64,000 nucleotides of DNA from Mycolicibacterium helvum. Its GTDB lineage: Bacteria; Actinomycetota; Actinomycetes; Mycobacteriales; Mycobacteriaceae. Position 1 is the first letter of the stretch, and each line of letters starts with the position of its first letter. A model generated the notes under the pieces. That model saw nothing but the letters and a program-made list of their open reading frames with translations, was not told the DNA's origin and ran no database searches. The DNA lies in contig NZ_AP022596.1 in assembly GCF_010731895.1 (NCBI RefSeq), positions 5,952,001 through 6,016,000 of the forward strand, given 5' to 3'. A program made the translations under genes and the position numbers. Below, piece by piece: positions 55,611-64,000 of this stretch.

Positions 55611-55947
55611 CGACCACCCTGACGTCGTAGACCGGCAGCGCGTATGACTCGTCGTCGAGGCACCGACCGTCGACAAAGGAGAACACCTGCTTGAGCAACG
55701 GCGACGCCACGGTCGGCTCGCCGCGCCGATCCCCGACGATGCCGCGAGACATCACCGCGGCGCGGCCGAACGGGTCGATATTGCCGACGGCGGCCAGCGT
55801 GCCGTCGGCCAACAGGAACAGCGCGGCTTGCTCACCGTCTCCCAGCAGCACCGCCACGCCCCGACCGGCGAGCAGCGCGCTGCGTGCACACGCGGGCGTC
55901 CAGATATCCAGGGCGAGCCCGGCACGTCTATCCGCAAGAACTGTCAT
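55582..55947 (-). CDS. nirD: Nitrite reductase small subunit
   Basis: 121 residues from MTVLADRRAGLALDIWTP. A NirD-type Rieske-like fold lacking the Cys-His pairs that hold a [2Fe-2S] cluster in true Rieske proteins. FLLADGTLAAVGNIDPFGRAAVMSRGIVGDRRGEPTV is the conserved centre. Partner of NirB in the NAD(P)H nitrite reductase; it starts 48 bases after nirB and overlaps nnaR by 29 bases. Confidence 0.92.
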   Translation of the reverse strand: MTVLADRRAGLALDIWTPACARSALLAGRGVAVLLGDGEQAALFLLADGTLAAVGNIDPFGRAAVMSRGIVGDRRGEPTVASPLLKQVFSFVDGRCLDDESYALPVYDVRVVDGFVEIRSH

Positions 55948-55995
55948 GGTTTCAAGCCTCCAAGCCCTTGATAGAGCGGTCATGTTTCACAACTG

Positions 55996-58515
55996 TTACG
56001 GGCGGCTTTCCGCAGCGTTGACGCTGCTCGGCAGGCCCAGCAGCAGGGGCACCTTGCGCGGTCCGGTCTCGTCGAACGCGATCGTCGGATCGGGCTCCCC
56101 CGGCGCATTGGCGAAGGAGACGAACCGGCTCAGTTTGTCGCGGTCATTGAGCACGCCGGCCCACTCGTCGGAGTAGCCGTCCACATGCCGGGCCATGGCG
56201 TCATCCAGATCGGCGGCGATGCCCAACGAGTCCGCACACACCACATCCCTGATGTGGTCAAGCCCACCGGAGATGGTCTCCTGCCAGACTGCGGTGCGCT
56301 GCAAGCGGTCTGCGGTGCGAATGTAGAACATCAAATAGCGGTCGATGTAGCGCACCAGGGTTTCGGAGTCGAGATCGCCGGCCAGCAGCTGGGCGTGCTT
56401 GGGGTTGGCTCCACCGTTGCCACCGACGTAGAGGTTCCAGCCCTTCTCAGTGGCGATCACGCCGACGTCCTTGCCGCGGGCTTCGGCGCATTCGCGTTGG
56501 CAGCCCGACACGCCCATCTTGATCTTGTGCGGCGAACGCAGCCCGCGATAACGCAATTCGAGGTCGACGGCCATCGCCACCGAGTCCTGCACCCCGTAAC
56601 GGCACCAGGTGGAACCCACACAGCTCTTCACCGTCCGCAGGGATTTGCCGTAGGCATGGCCGGATTCCATCCCGGCATCCACCAGGCGCTTCCAGATCTG
56701 TGGGAGCTGTTCGACGCGAGCGCCGAACAAGTCGATGCGCTGCCCGCCGGTGATCTTGGTGTAGAGGCCGAAATCCCGGGCCACCTCGGCGATCACCATC
56801 AGCTTCTCCGGAGTGACTTCACCACCGGGTAGCCGCGGCACCACCGAGTACGTGCCGTTGCGCTGGATGTTGGCCAGGAAATGATCGTTAGTGTCCTGCA
56901 GTCCGGCCGTCTCGTCGTCGAGGATGTGATCCGACGACGTGGACGCCAGGATCGAGGCCACCACGGGCTTGCAGATGTCGCACCCGGCGCCGGTGCCGTA
57001 CTCGGCGATCAGCGCAGAGAAGGTGCGGATACCGGTGGTCGAGACGATCTGGAACAGCTCGGCGCGGGTCTGCTCGAAATGTTCGCACAGCGCTGTGGAC
57101 ATCGCCACGCCCTGCGCCTCGAGCAGCCGCTTGAGCATCGGAATACAACTGCCGCAGGAGGTCCCGGCCGCGGTGGCGCACTTGATGGCCGGGACATCGT
57201 GGGCGCCTTGCGCAATAGCTCTGCCGATGGCTCCTTTGGTCACCGCGTTGCACGAGCAGATCTGCGCGTCGTCGGGCAGCGCACCCACACCCACCTGCGC
57301 CCCGGCCGGTGAGATCAGCGTCGCCGGATCGGCGGGCAGCGGCTGGCCAACCAGCGGGCGCAGGGTGGAGTACGCTCCTGCGTCACCGACCAGGATCCCG
57401 CCCAGCAGCGTCGAAACGTCATCGGATACGACGAGTTTGGCGTAGGTCTGATTGACGGCGTCGTTGAGCACCACCTCCAGCGCACCGGGCGTGCTGGCGT
57501 GGGCGTCACCGAAGCTGGCCACGTCGACGCCGAGTAGCTTGAGTTTGGTGGACAGATCGGCACCGGGGAATTCGGCCGTGCCGCCGATCAGCCGATCGGC
57601 CACCACCTCGGCCATCGTGTAGCCGGGCGCGACCAGTCCGTAGCAGCGACCCTCGACCGCGGCGACCTCACCGATGGCGAACACCCGCGGATCGGAAGTG
57701 GCGCAGCTGATGTCGGTCAGCACCCCACCACGTTCGGCGAGCGGCAGGCCGCATTCGGCGGCCAGCTCGTCGCGCGGGCGTACACCCGCGGAGAACACCA
57801 GCAGTGCAGCGTCGAGCCGTTCGCCATTGGACAGCGACACCGTGATGCCGTCACCGTTGTCGACGATCTCGGTGGACGCCACGTCCGTATGCACGGTGAT
57901 GCCGAGTTCGGTGATGAGCCGGTTCAGCAGCGCCCCGCCGCCGTCGTCGACCTGGATGGGCATCAGCCGCGGGGAGCGTTCCAGCACATGGGGTGTCAGG
58001 CCCAGCATCCGCAACGCGTTGGCCGCCTCCAGCCCCAGCAGACCACCACCGACAACGATGCCGACGGCACCGGGCCGCGCTGTTGATGCCGCCGCCCGGA
58101 TGGCGTCGAGGTCTTCCAGCGTCCGGTAGACGAAGCAGCGGTCCAGATCGCTGCCGGGGATCGGCGGCACGAACGGGTACGAGCCGGTGGCCAGCACCAC
58201 GGCGTCGTAGCCGATACGCTCCCCCGCTGATGTGATTACGCGACGGCCTTCCCGGTCGATCGCGGTGGCGGGTTCGCCCACCCGAAGATCGACCAGATCG
58301 TCTCCGGGGTAATCGTTTCCGGACAATGCCAGCGTTGCGCGGTCCCACCCGTCGATGTAGGAGGACAACCCCACCCGGTCGTAGGCCGCGGTGGGTTCCT
58401 CACACAGCACCACGACCCGCCAGGCTCCATCCCGGTCCCGGTCCCGCAGCGCCTCGACGAACCGGTGCCCGACCATGCCGTGGCCGACGACCACGACGGT
58501 CCGTTCGGCGGTCAT
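55996..58515 (-). CDS. nirB: Assimilatory nitrite reductase large subunit
   Basis: NAD(P)H-dependent reduction of nitrite to ammonium in the cytosol. 839 residues: FAD/NAD fold (VVVVGHGMVGHRFVEAL, GIVVGGGLLGLEAANAL), BFD-like [2Fe-2S] domain (CSCNAV, then CATAAGTSCGSC), a second GCDIC segment, and the C-terminal sulfite/nitrite reductase fold. Siroheme/[4Fe-4S] cysteines are CVGSTWC (C-x5-C) and GCQREC (C-x3-C). The ATG overlaps the narK stop. Confidence 0.96.
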   Translation of the reverse strand: MTAERTVVVVGHGMVGHRFVEALRDRDRDGAWRVVVLCEEPTAAYDRVGLSSYIDGWDRATLALSGNDYPGDDLVDLRVGEPATAIDREGRRVITSAGERIGYDAVVLATGSYPFVPPIPGSDLDRCFVYRTLEDLDAIRAAASTARPGAVGIVVGGGLLGLEAANALRMLGLTPHVLERSPRLMPIQVDDGGGALLNRLITELGITVHTDVASTEIVDNGDGITVSLSNGERLDAALLVFSAGVRPRDELAAECGLPLAERGGVLTDISCATSDPRVFAIGEVAAVEGRCYGLVAPGYTMAEVVADRLIGGTAEFPGADLSTKLKLLGVDVASFGDAHASTPGALEVVLNDAVNQTYAKLVVSDDVSTLLGGILVGDAGAYSTLRPLVGQPLPADPATLISPAGAQVGVGALPDDAQICSCNAVTKGAIGRAIAQGAHDVPAIKCATAAGTSCGSCIPMLKRLLEAQGVAMSTALCEHFEQTRAELFQIVSTTGIRTFSALIAEYGTGAGCDICKPVVASILASTSSDHILDDETAGLQDTNDHFLANIQRNGTYSVVPRLPGGEVTPEKLMVIAEVARDFGLYTKITGGQRIDLFGARVEQLPQIWKRLVDAGMESGHAYGKSLRTVKSCVGSTWCRYGVQDSVAMAVDLELRYRGLRSPHKIKMGVSGCQRECAEARGKDVGVIATEKGWNLYVGGNGGANPKHAQLLAGDLDSETLVRYIDRYLMFYIRTADRLQRTAVWQETISGGLDHIRDVVCADSLGIAADLDDAMARHVDGYSDEWAGVLNDRDKLSRFVSFANAPGEPDPTIAFDETGPRKVPLLLGLPSSVNAAESRP

Positions 58516-59966
58516 GCGGCCACCGCGGCGCTATCGACGGCGGGGTTGTCGGCAGCGATGACGTTCACCCTCTTCGGGGTCCGCACGTAGGCCACCCAAG
58601 TGATGACCGCGCACAGCACGTAGAAGCCGAGGAACACCCAGAAGGCCATCGTGGCCGATTTCGCCGGCGACAGGTAGGACGCCCGTAGCGCGATGTTGAC
58701 GCCGACCCCGCCGAGTGCCCCGATGGACCCGGCAATGCCGATCAGCGCGCCCGACATCCGCTGCGACCAGGCCCGCTTCTCGGCGGCACTCAGGCCGCCC
58801 TGACCGCGCGACTTGGCCTCGAAGATCGACGGGATCATCTTGTAGGTGGAACCATTTCCCATGCCGGACAAGATGAACAGGGCGATGAAGCCGGCGATGA
58901 AGGCCACCATGGTGGCGCCCGACGCCGGCCCGGCGGTGGCGTCGTCGATCTCACCGGCCGCCACCAGCCACGCGGCGGCGGCGATCATCGCGGCGAACGT
59001 GTAGAGGGTGACCTTGCCGCCACCGAAGCGGTCCGACAGCCAGCCGCCGAGCGGGCGCGACAGCGAACCGAGCACCGGCCCGATGAAGGCGATCTGGGCG
59101 GCGTGCAGTGACGCTTGGGCGGTCATCGCAGGGGTGACCGGTCCACCGTGCGACAGCCCGGCCAGGAAGTTGATCTGCAGCACCTGCCCGAACGCGAAGC
59201 CGAACCCGATGAACGACCCGAACGTGCCGATGTAGAGCAGCGAGATCAGCCACGAATCACGATGCGCCAGAACTTCGATCATCGACCGCGCATCAGTGCG
59301 CTGGTTGGTGAGGTTGTTCATGAACACCGCCGCACCCAGCGCCGCCATGGCGATCAGTACCAGGTAGGCGGCACACACCAGGTGCGGGGACCGATTGCCG
59401 ACAGTCGCGATGACCAGCAGGCCGAGGATCTGGATGACGGCAACACCGATGTTGCCGCCACCGGCGTTGAGACCCAGCGCCCAGCCCTTGTATCGCTGCG
59501 GGTAGAAGGCATTGATATTGGCCATCGAGGAGGCGAAGTTGCCACCGCCGAGTCCGGCGAAGGCGGCCACGATCAGGAAGGTGGTGTACGACGTGCCCGG
59601 GTGCGCCATGAAATACAGCGTGAGGACGGTCGGGACCAGCAGCGCAAGGGCCGAGAAGATCGTCCAGTTGCGGCCGCCGAAGCGGGCCACGGCGAAGGTG
59701 TACGGGATGCGCAGGACCGCACCGACCAGCGTGGGGACCGCCACCAGGAAGAACTTGCCCGCGGCGTCGATGTGGTAGACGTTCTGCGGCATGAACAACA
59801 CCATCACCGACCAGATGGACCACACCGAGAATCCGACGTGCTCGGCGACGATCGACCAGATCAGGTTGCGGCGTGCGATTTTCGCGCCGCCGGTGTTCCA
59901 GGCGTCGACGTCCTCGGCATCCCAGTCGTCGATGTCGTAGCCACTGCGAGTGGTAGAAGGCTGCAT
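58512..59966 (-). CDS. narK: Nitrate/nitrite MFS transporter
   Basis: 484 residues with twelve predicted helices. The nitrate signature is seen as GLGGGNFASSMANINAFYPQRYKGWALGLNAGGGNIG, and a second in the C-terminal half as FILSGMGNGSTYKMIP. These glycine-rich helices line the anion path of NarK/NasA transporters. It probably imports nitrate for NarB and/or handles nitrite. Upstream of nirB with a 4-base overlap. A TACCGT -10 6 bases before the ATG suggests its own leaderless promoter. Confidence 0.95.
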   Translation of the reverse strand: MQPSTTRSGYDIDDWDAEDVDAWNTGGAKIARRNLIWSIVAEHVGFSVWSIWSVMVLFMPQNVYHIDAAGKFFLVAVPTLVGAVLRIPYTFAVARFGGRNWTIFSALALLVPTVLTLYFMAHPGTSYTTFLIVAAFAGLGGGNFASSMANINAFYPQRYKGWALGLNAGGGNIGVAVIQILGLLVIATVGNRSPHLVCAAYLVLIAMAALGAAVFMNNLTNQRTDARSMIEVLAHRDSWLISLLYIGTFGSFIGFGFAFGQVLQINFLAGLSHGGPVTPAMTAQASLHAAQIAFIGPVLGSLSRPLGGWLSDRFGGGKVTLYTFAAMIAAAAWLVAAGEIDDATAGPASGATMVAFIAGFIALFILSGMGNGSTYKMIPSIFEAKSRGQGGLSAAEKRAWSQRMSGALIGIAGSIGALGGVGVNIALRASYLSPAKSATMAFWVFLGFYVLCAVITWVAYVRTPKRVNVIAADNPAVDSAAVAA

Positions 59967-60060
59967 ACGTTCACGGTAGAAATTCTTTGTTGCGCCTTCG
60001 CGCCACGCGGTGATCGCAGTGTCACAACCTTCTCACTTTGACGCGGGCGCCGCGGTGAGG
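59967..60060 (-). promoter_or_regulatory. narK-nirBD promoter region
   Basis: 94 bases. -10 TACCGT at 59973-59978. An imperfect 16-base palindrome GTGATCGCAGTGTCAC (60010-60025) could be a GlnR-type site. CTCACTTTG at 60032-60040 also occurs upstream of narB (63931-63939). Confidence 0.45.
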
Positions 60061-63000
60061 TCAGTACACATCGCGCAGATACCGCTTGTCGGCGACCAGT
60101 TCGCGCTTGTAGTCGCGGGCGGCTTCGGCGCTCAGCTGGCCGTGGGTGCCGATAATCGTGTCCAGCGCGGTGTCGACATCGCGTGCCATGCCGGCGGCGT
60201 CGCCGCAGACGTAGAGGTGCGCGCCGTCCTGCAACCACGCCCACAGCTGCGCACCCTCGGCGATCATGTTGTCCTGCACATAGATTCGCTTGCGTTGATC
60301 GCGGGAGAAGGCGAGGTCGAGCCGGTTCAAGAAGCCGTCGGTGACCATGCCGGTCAGATCGTTGCCGTAGTAGAAGTTTTCGGCCCGGTGCCGGTCACCG
60401 AAGAACAGCCAGTTGCGCCCGGTGTGGCCCAACGCGCGGCGCTCCTGAAGGAAGCCGCGGAACGGCGCGATCCCGGTGCCCGCACCGATCATCACGATCG
60501 GCGTGCTCGTATCGTCGGGCGGGCGGAAGTGCGGTGATTTCTGCAGGAACACCGGAACGTCACGGGCGCGGTCGGCCAGGAACGTCGAGCACACTCCCCC
60601 GCGCTGCGCGCCGTCCGGCGCCCGGTAACGGACGATCGACACGGTCAACTGCACTTCGTGCGGGCTGACCAACGGGCTCGACGAGATCGAGTACAGCCGG
60701 GGTGTCAGGCGAACGAGCACTTCCTGCCACTGCTCGATAGTGGCGTTGACCCCGAAGGCACGAACGACGTCGATCCCGTTGCGCCCCAACCGCCAGGTGT
60801 CCAGTTGGGTGCGAGCGGCCCGCAAGTCTCTGGCCGCCGCCTGGTCAACGGTCGTCTCGGCGAGGAAGGCCAGCAGGTTCGGCGTGATTCGGCAGATGTC
60901 GTAGCTTTCGGTGAGCGCTTCGCGCAGCGTGCATTCCGCCCCGTCGACCTCGACGACGTCGTCCCCGCGCAGGCCGGTCGCGGCCAGCCAAGCCACGACG
61001 TCGTCGTCGCTGTTGGTCGGCAGTACCCCGAGCGAGTCGCCGACGGCATAGCTGACGTCGTGTTCGGAGATGTCAAATCCCAGCTGCCGCACCTCTTTGG
61101 CCGCCGATGCCGGGGTGAGTCTGGCGTTGCGCGCCAACCGCGCAGCGACGGGCCTGGCGCGGGTGAACGGTTCGGCGGGCCGAGGGGCTGCGGGCGCGTC
61201 CAGCGCTACCGGTGCCGATTCGCCCACGTCGACAAGCTCGATCACCTGCCGGGCCCACACTGTCACCGATTCCTCGTCGTGGACCTCGCAGTCCCTGCGG
61301 TCGAGCAGCCGGGCACCACCGAGCTCGGCCAGCCGGGTGTCGAGCGACCGGGCGTGGCCGCAGAACTGGCCGTAGGACCGGTCACCGATTCCCAGCACCG
61401 CGTACCGAAGCCCGCGCAGCTCCGGGGCATCCGGCGCCCGCAGCCGGTCCCAGAAGCCGGCACCGTTGTCGGGCGGATCACCGTCGCCGAAGGTGCTGGT
61501 GACCACCAGGACGTCACGCTGCGCGAGATCACTGACCGGGCAGTCGTCCATGCTCACCAGCCTGCCCCCAAGTCCGGCCGCCTCAAGCTGGTCGACCAGC
61601 CCGGCCGCGAGCTCCTCGGCATTTCCGGTCTGCGATGCCCACAGCACCCACGGGCCGGGAGCCGGGGCGGGTACGTCGGCATTCATCGACGGTTGTCCAG
61701 CGGCGGTCGTACTGGCACGCAGAGTCCTGTCAGGGCGCAAACTCACCGCGCACACTTTCAGTTCCGGTTGCAGCGAATCGGCATCAACGGCGTCGCTGGT
61801 CAAGGCGTTGATCGCCAGGTACTCACCGTGTTCGTCGTTCCAGTGGAAGGGCGCGAAACAATTACCCGGCCGGACCCGGTCGGTGACGACGGCGGGCAGC
61901 ACAGCCCGGCCCCGCCGGGATTGCAGTTCGACGGTGCGTCCGTCGCAAATACCCAGGGCGGCGGCGTCATCGGGGTTGATCTCGACGAAGGGGTTGCCGT
62001 TGAGTTTGTTCAGCTTGGCGACCCGGCCGGTCTTGGTCATGGTGTGCCATTGGTGGGCCAGCCGGCCGGTGTTCAACACGAAGGGATAGTCGTCGTCCGG
62101 CAATTCACGGGCGTCCATGTGCGGCCGGGCGTGGAACACCGCCCGGCGCGACGGCGTGGGGAACGCCAGGACACCGTCGTTGAGATAGCGAATCGGGTGC
62201 CGATTCTGCTCGTCGCCGGGCGGGCACGGCCATTGCACCGGCGTCTCGCGCAGCCGCTGATAGCTCGCGCCGCGAATGTCGTATCCGGTCTTGGGATTGG
62301 CGAACCGCCGGATCTCGTCGAAGATCTGCTCGCTGGACTCATAGCCGAAGTGCGCACCGAATCCCATGGCGTCGGCGACCTGACAGATCAGCTGCCAGTC
62401 CGGGCGGGACTGCCCGGCAGGTGAAACACATTCGCGCACCATGGTCAGGGTGCGTTCGGAGTTCACCATCACCCCGTCGGCTTCGGCCCACAATGCCGCA
62501 GGCAACACGACGTCGGCGTAGCGGTTGGTGGCGGTGTCGCGGTAGGCGTCCTGGGTGACGACCAGCTCCGCGGTCTCCAGGCCGGTGATGACGGTGGTGC
62601 GGTTGGGTACGGTGGCCACCGGGTTGGTACAGATGATCCAGCAGGCCTTGATATCTCCGGCTGCCATCTGCTCGAACATGTCGATGGTGCCCCGGTTGGT
62701 GTCGGCGCGGATCGTTCCCGGTGCCAATTCCCACACCGCTTCGACGAAGGCCCGATCGTCGGCGGAGGCCACCGATCGCTGACCGGGCAAACCTGGTCCC
62801 AGATAACCCATTTCGCGGCCGCCCATCGCGTTGGGCTGGCCGGTCAGCGACATCGGGCCGCTGCCGGGCCGGCAGATCGCCCCGGTGGCCAGGTGCAGGT
62901 TGCAGATGGCGTTGGTGTTCCAGGTGCCGTGGGTGCTCTGGTTGAGGCCCATCGTCCACAGCGACATCCAGTCACCCGCCTGCCCGATCATCGTTGCCGC

Positions 63001-63888
63001 GGTGCGGATATCGGCTTCGGTCAGGCCGGTGAGTTCGGCCACCCGCGCCGGGGGGTAGTCAGCGAGGAACGCTTCCATGGCGTCCCAGCCCTCGGTGTGT
63101 TCGGCGATGAAGTCGGTGTCGATATCGCCGGAGGCCACCAGCAGGTGCAGCAGGCCGTTCAGCAGCGCGAGGTCGGTGCCCGGCCGGATTTGGAGAAACA
63201 GGTCGGCCTTGTCCGCGGTGGCAGTGCGGCGCGGGTCGACGACGATCAGCTTGGCGCCGGCCCGCATCCGGTCGGCCATCCGCAGGAACAGGATCGGATG
63301 GCAGTCGGCCATATTCGCGCCAACGACGAAAAACAGGTCAGCACAGTCGATATCCGAATAGGAGCCGGGCGGGCCATCGGCGCCCAGCGATTGTTTGTAT
63401 CCGGTCGCCGCGCTGGCCATGCACAGCCGGGAGTTGGATTCGATGTTGACGGTCCGGATGAAACCCTTGGCCAGTTTGGTGGCCAGGTACTGCGCTTCCA
63501 TGGACATCTGCCCGGAGACGTACAGCGCAATCGAATCCGGGCCGTGTCGGTCCAGGATCGCGCGCAGCCGGGTGCCCACGGCCGCGACCGCGTCATCGAC
63601 AGGCGCGGCGACGAACTCCTCGCCGCGCGCCGGACGGATCAGCGCATCGATCGCACGGCCTTCGGTGTTCCCCATGAGGTCGGCGTGCGTGGCCCCCTTC
63701 GTGCACAGCCGGCCGAGATTGGTGGGGTGAAGCTGGTCGCCGACGATATTGGCGATGACCGGACCTCCCACGCCGGGCTTGGTACGCACGTCGATGCCAC
63801 ACCCGACGCCGCAGTAGGAGCACACGGTACGGATGGCCTCAGCGCAGTCATCCCGGGTAGCCACGGCTTCACCGTGCCCGGCGGACAT
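60061..63888 (-). CDS. narB: Assimilatory nitrate reductase fused to a CysJ-like flavoprotein
   Basis: 1275 residues. The N-terminal NarB part holds a [4Fe-4S] cluster (Cys23, 26, 30, 62) and Mo-bis-MGD domains to about 560, plus the molybdopterin dinucleotide-binding domain to about 710 (YPFVLNTGRLAHQWHTMTKTG). After a linker come a flavodoxin domain (VLWASQTGNAEELA, about 740), an FAD domain (RLYSISSSPLVS, about 1063) and an NADPH site (GAGTGIAPFRGF, about 1133; ending YVCGDAAGMARDV). The fusion brings its own NADPH-to-Mo electron path, removing the need for a separate ferredoxin or flavodoxin. Annotation databases know this architecture in actinobacteria. ATG start. Confidence 0.94.
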   Translation of the reverse strand: MSAGHGEAVATRDDCAEAIRTVCSYCGVGCGIDVRTKPGVGGPVIANIVGDQLHPTNLGRLCTKGATHADLMGNTEGRAIDALIRPARGEEFVAAPVDDAVAAVGTRLRAILDRHGPDSIALYVSGQMSMEAQYLATKLAKGFIRTVNIESNSRLCMASAATGYKQSLGADGPPGSYSDIDCADLFFVVGANMADCHPILFLRMADRMRAGAKLIVVDPRRTATADKADLFLQIRPGTDLALLNGLLHLLVASGDIDTDFIAEHTEGWDAMEAFLADYPPARVAELTGLTEADIRTAATMIGQAGDWMSLWTMGLNQSTHGTWNTNAICNLHLATGAICRPGSGPMSLTGQPNAMGGREMGYLGPGLPGQRSVASADDRAFVEAVWELAPGTIRADTNRGTIDMFEQMAAGDIKACWIICTNPVATVPNRTTVITGLETAELVVTQDAYRDTATNRYADVVLPAALWAEADGVMVNSERTLTMVRECVSPAGQSRPDWQLICQVADAMGFGAHFGYESSEQIFDEIRRFANPKTGYDIRGASYQRLRETPVQWPCPPGDEQNRHPIRYLNDGVLAFPTPSRRAVFHARPHMDARELPDDDYPFVLNTGRLAHQWHTMTKTGRVAKLNKLNGNPFVEINPDDAAALGICDGRTVELQSRRGRAVLPAVVTDRVRPGNCFAPFHWNDEHGEYLAINALTSDAVDADSLQPELKVCAVSLRPDRTLRASTTAAGQPSMNADVPAPAPGPWVLWASQTGNAEELAAGLVDQLEAAGLGGRLVSMDDCPVSDLAQRDVLVVTSTFGDGDPPDNGAGFWDRLRAPDAPELRGLRYAVLGIGDRSYGQFCGHARSLDTRLAELGGARLLDRRDCEVHDEESVTVWARQVIELVDVGESAPVALDAPAAPRPAEPFTRARPVAARLARNARLTPASAAKEVRQLGFDISEHDVSYAVGDSLGVLPTNSDDDVVAWLAATGLRGDDVVEVDGAECTLREALTESYDICRITPNLLAFLAETTVDQAAARDLRAARTQLDTWRLGRNGIDVVRAFGVNATIEQWQEVLVRLTPRLYSISSSPLVSPHEVQLTVSIVRYRAPDGAQRGGVCSTFLADRARDVPVFLQKSPHFRPPDDTSTPIVMIGAGTGIAPFRGFLQERRALGHTGRNWLFFGDRHRAENFYYGNDLTGMVTDGFLNRLDLAFSRDQRKRIYVQDNMIAEGAQLWAWLQDGAHLYVCGDAAGMARDVDTALDTIIGTHGQLSAEAARDYKRELVADKRYLRDVY

Positions 63889-64000
63889 TACGGGAGGCGC
63901 CGGGGCGCGTTATCGCGACGATAAACCGCGCTCACTTTGCCGATAGCGACGGTGTGAGAACTCCCGCGGCGATGTAACACTTGTCAACATGGCGACCGCC
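63889..64000 (-). promoter_or_regulatory. Upstream region of narB
   Basis: 112 bases reaching the window edge. It has a perfect palindrome TTATCG-CGA-CGATAA (63910-63924) 22 bases before the ATG, the CTCACTTTG shared with the narK promoter (63931-63939), and a TTGACA-like -35 on the minus strand (63982-63987) without a well-spaced -10. Confidence 0.4.

Noticed and set aside
60658..62424. 588-codon plus-strand open frame opposite narB
   Set aside because: Shadow frame with Arg/Gly/His-rich low-complexity composition and no domain. narB motifs fix the coding strand.
63976..63988. GlnR box in the sequence around GTAAC-ACTT-GTCAAC upstream of narB
   Set aside because: The spacing and second half do not fit the GTnAC-N6-GnAAC pattern on either strand.

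Overview
The window is chromosomal DNA of a mycobacterium, most likely a rapid grower of the Mycolicibacterium type. The base composition is uniformly GC-rich, GTG starts and 1-11 base gene overlaps are common, and several promoters look leaderless. Gene order follows the M. tuberculosis block from about Rv1558 to Rv1618, read here mostly on the minus strand. The BioQ-type regulator and the nitrate cluster are features I associate with fast-growing species. No rRNA, tRNA, CRISPR array, intact insertion sequence or prophage was seen.

Layout. 1-16477 (minus): start of tesB, pyk, gltD, gltB, two small membrane proteins, a DUF222/HNH protein, then lgt and the trp operon trpE-(TIGR02234 membrane protein)-trpC-trpB-trpA, with bcpB divergent. 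16974-23716: an accessory block absent at this point in M. tuberculosis. It holds a leuA paralogue behind what reads as a leucine attenuator, a divergent GntR/ABC-ATPase pair, and a flavin monooxygenase/TetR/F420-type luciferase-like module with its own operators. 23840-30219 (minus): the his operon hisD-C-B-H-A(priA)-impA-F-I. 30298-35563: a LysE-type exporter, a deazaflavin nitroreductase-like gene, nadABC and the divergent Nudix repressor nrtR with a clear operator. 35607-43524: a lipase, the biotin genes (bioB-bsaP-DUF2567, bioQ, bioA, bioF-bioD) and BioQ boxes. 43652-52056 (plus): an acyltransferase with a C-terminal SGNH domain, then treX-treY-treZ. 52044-63888 (minus): ilvA, a second Ddn-like protein, and the assimilatory nitrate cluster narB-narK-nirB-nirD-nnaR-cbiX.

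The genes form amino-acid (Glu, Trp, His, Leu, Ile), cofactor (NAD, biotin, siroheme), trehalose and nitrogen-assimilation units. Several are linked: PriA can serve both His and Trp synthesis, nitrate-derived ammonium feeds GltBD, and CbiX and the HemD-like NnaR relate to the siroheme used by NirB.

The least expected signals are regulatory. There is a 13-codon leader peptide with interlocking hairpins before leuA. Matching TTAC-type palindromes sit before both the monooxygenase and its TetR gene. Identical BioQ box/-10 geometry occurs at bioB and bioF. A 23-bp palindrome encloses the -10 of nrtR.
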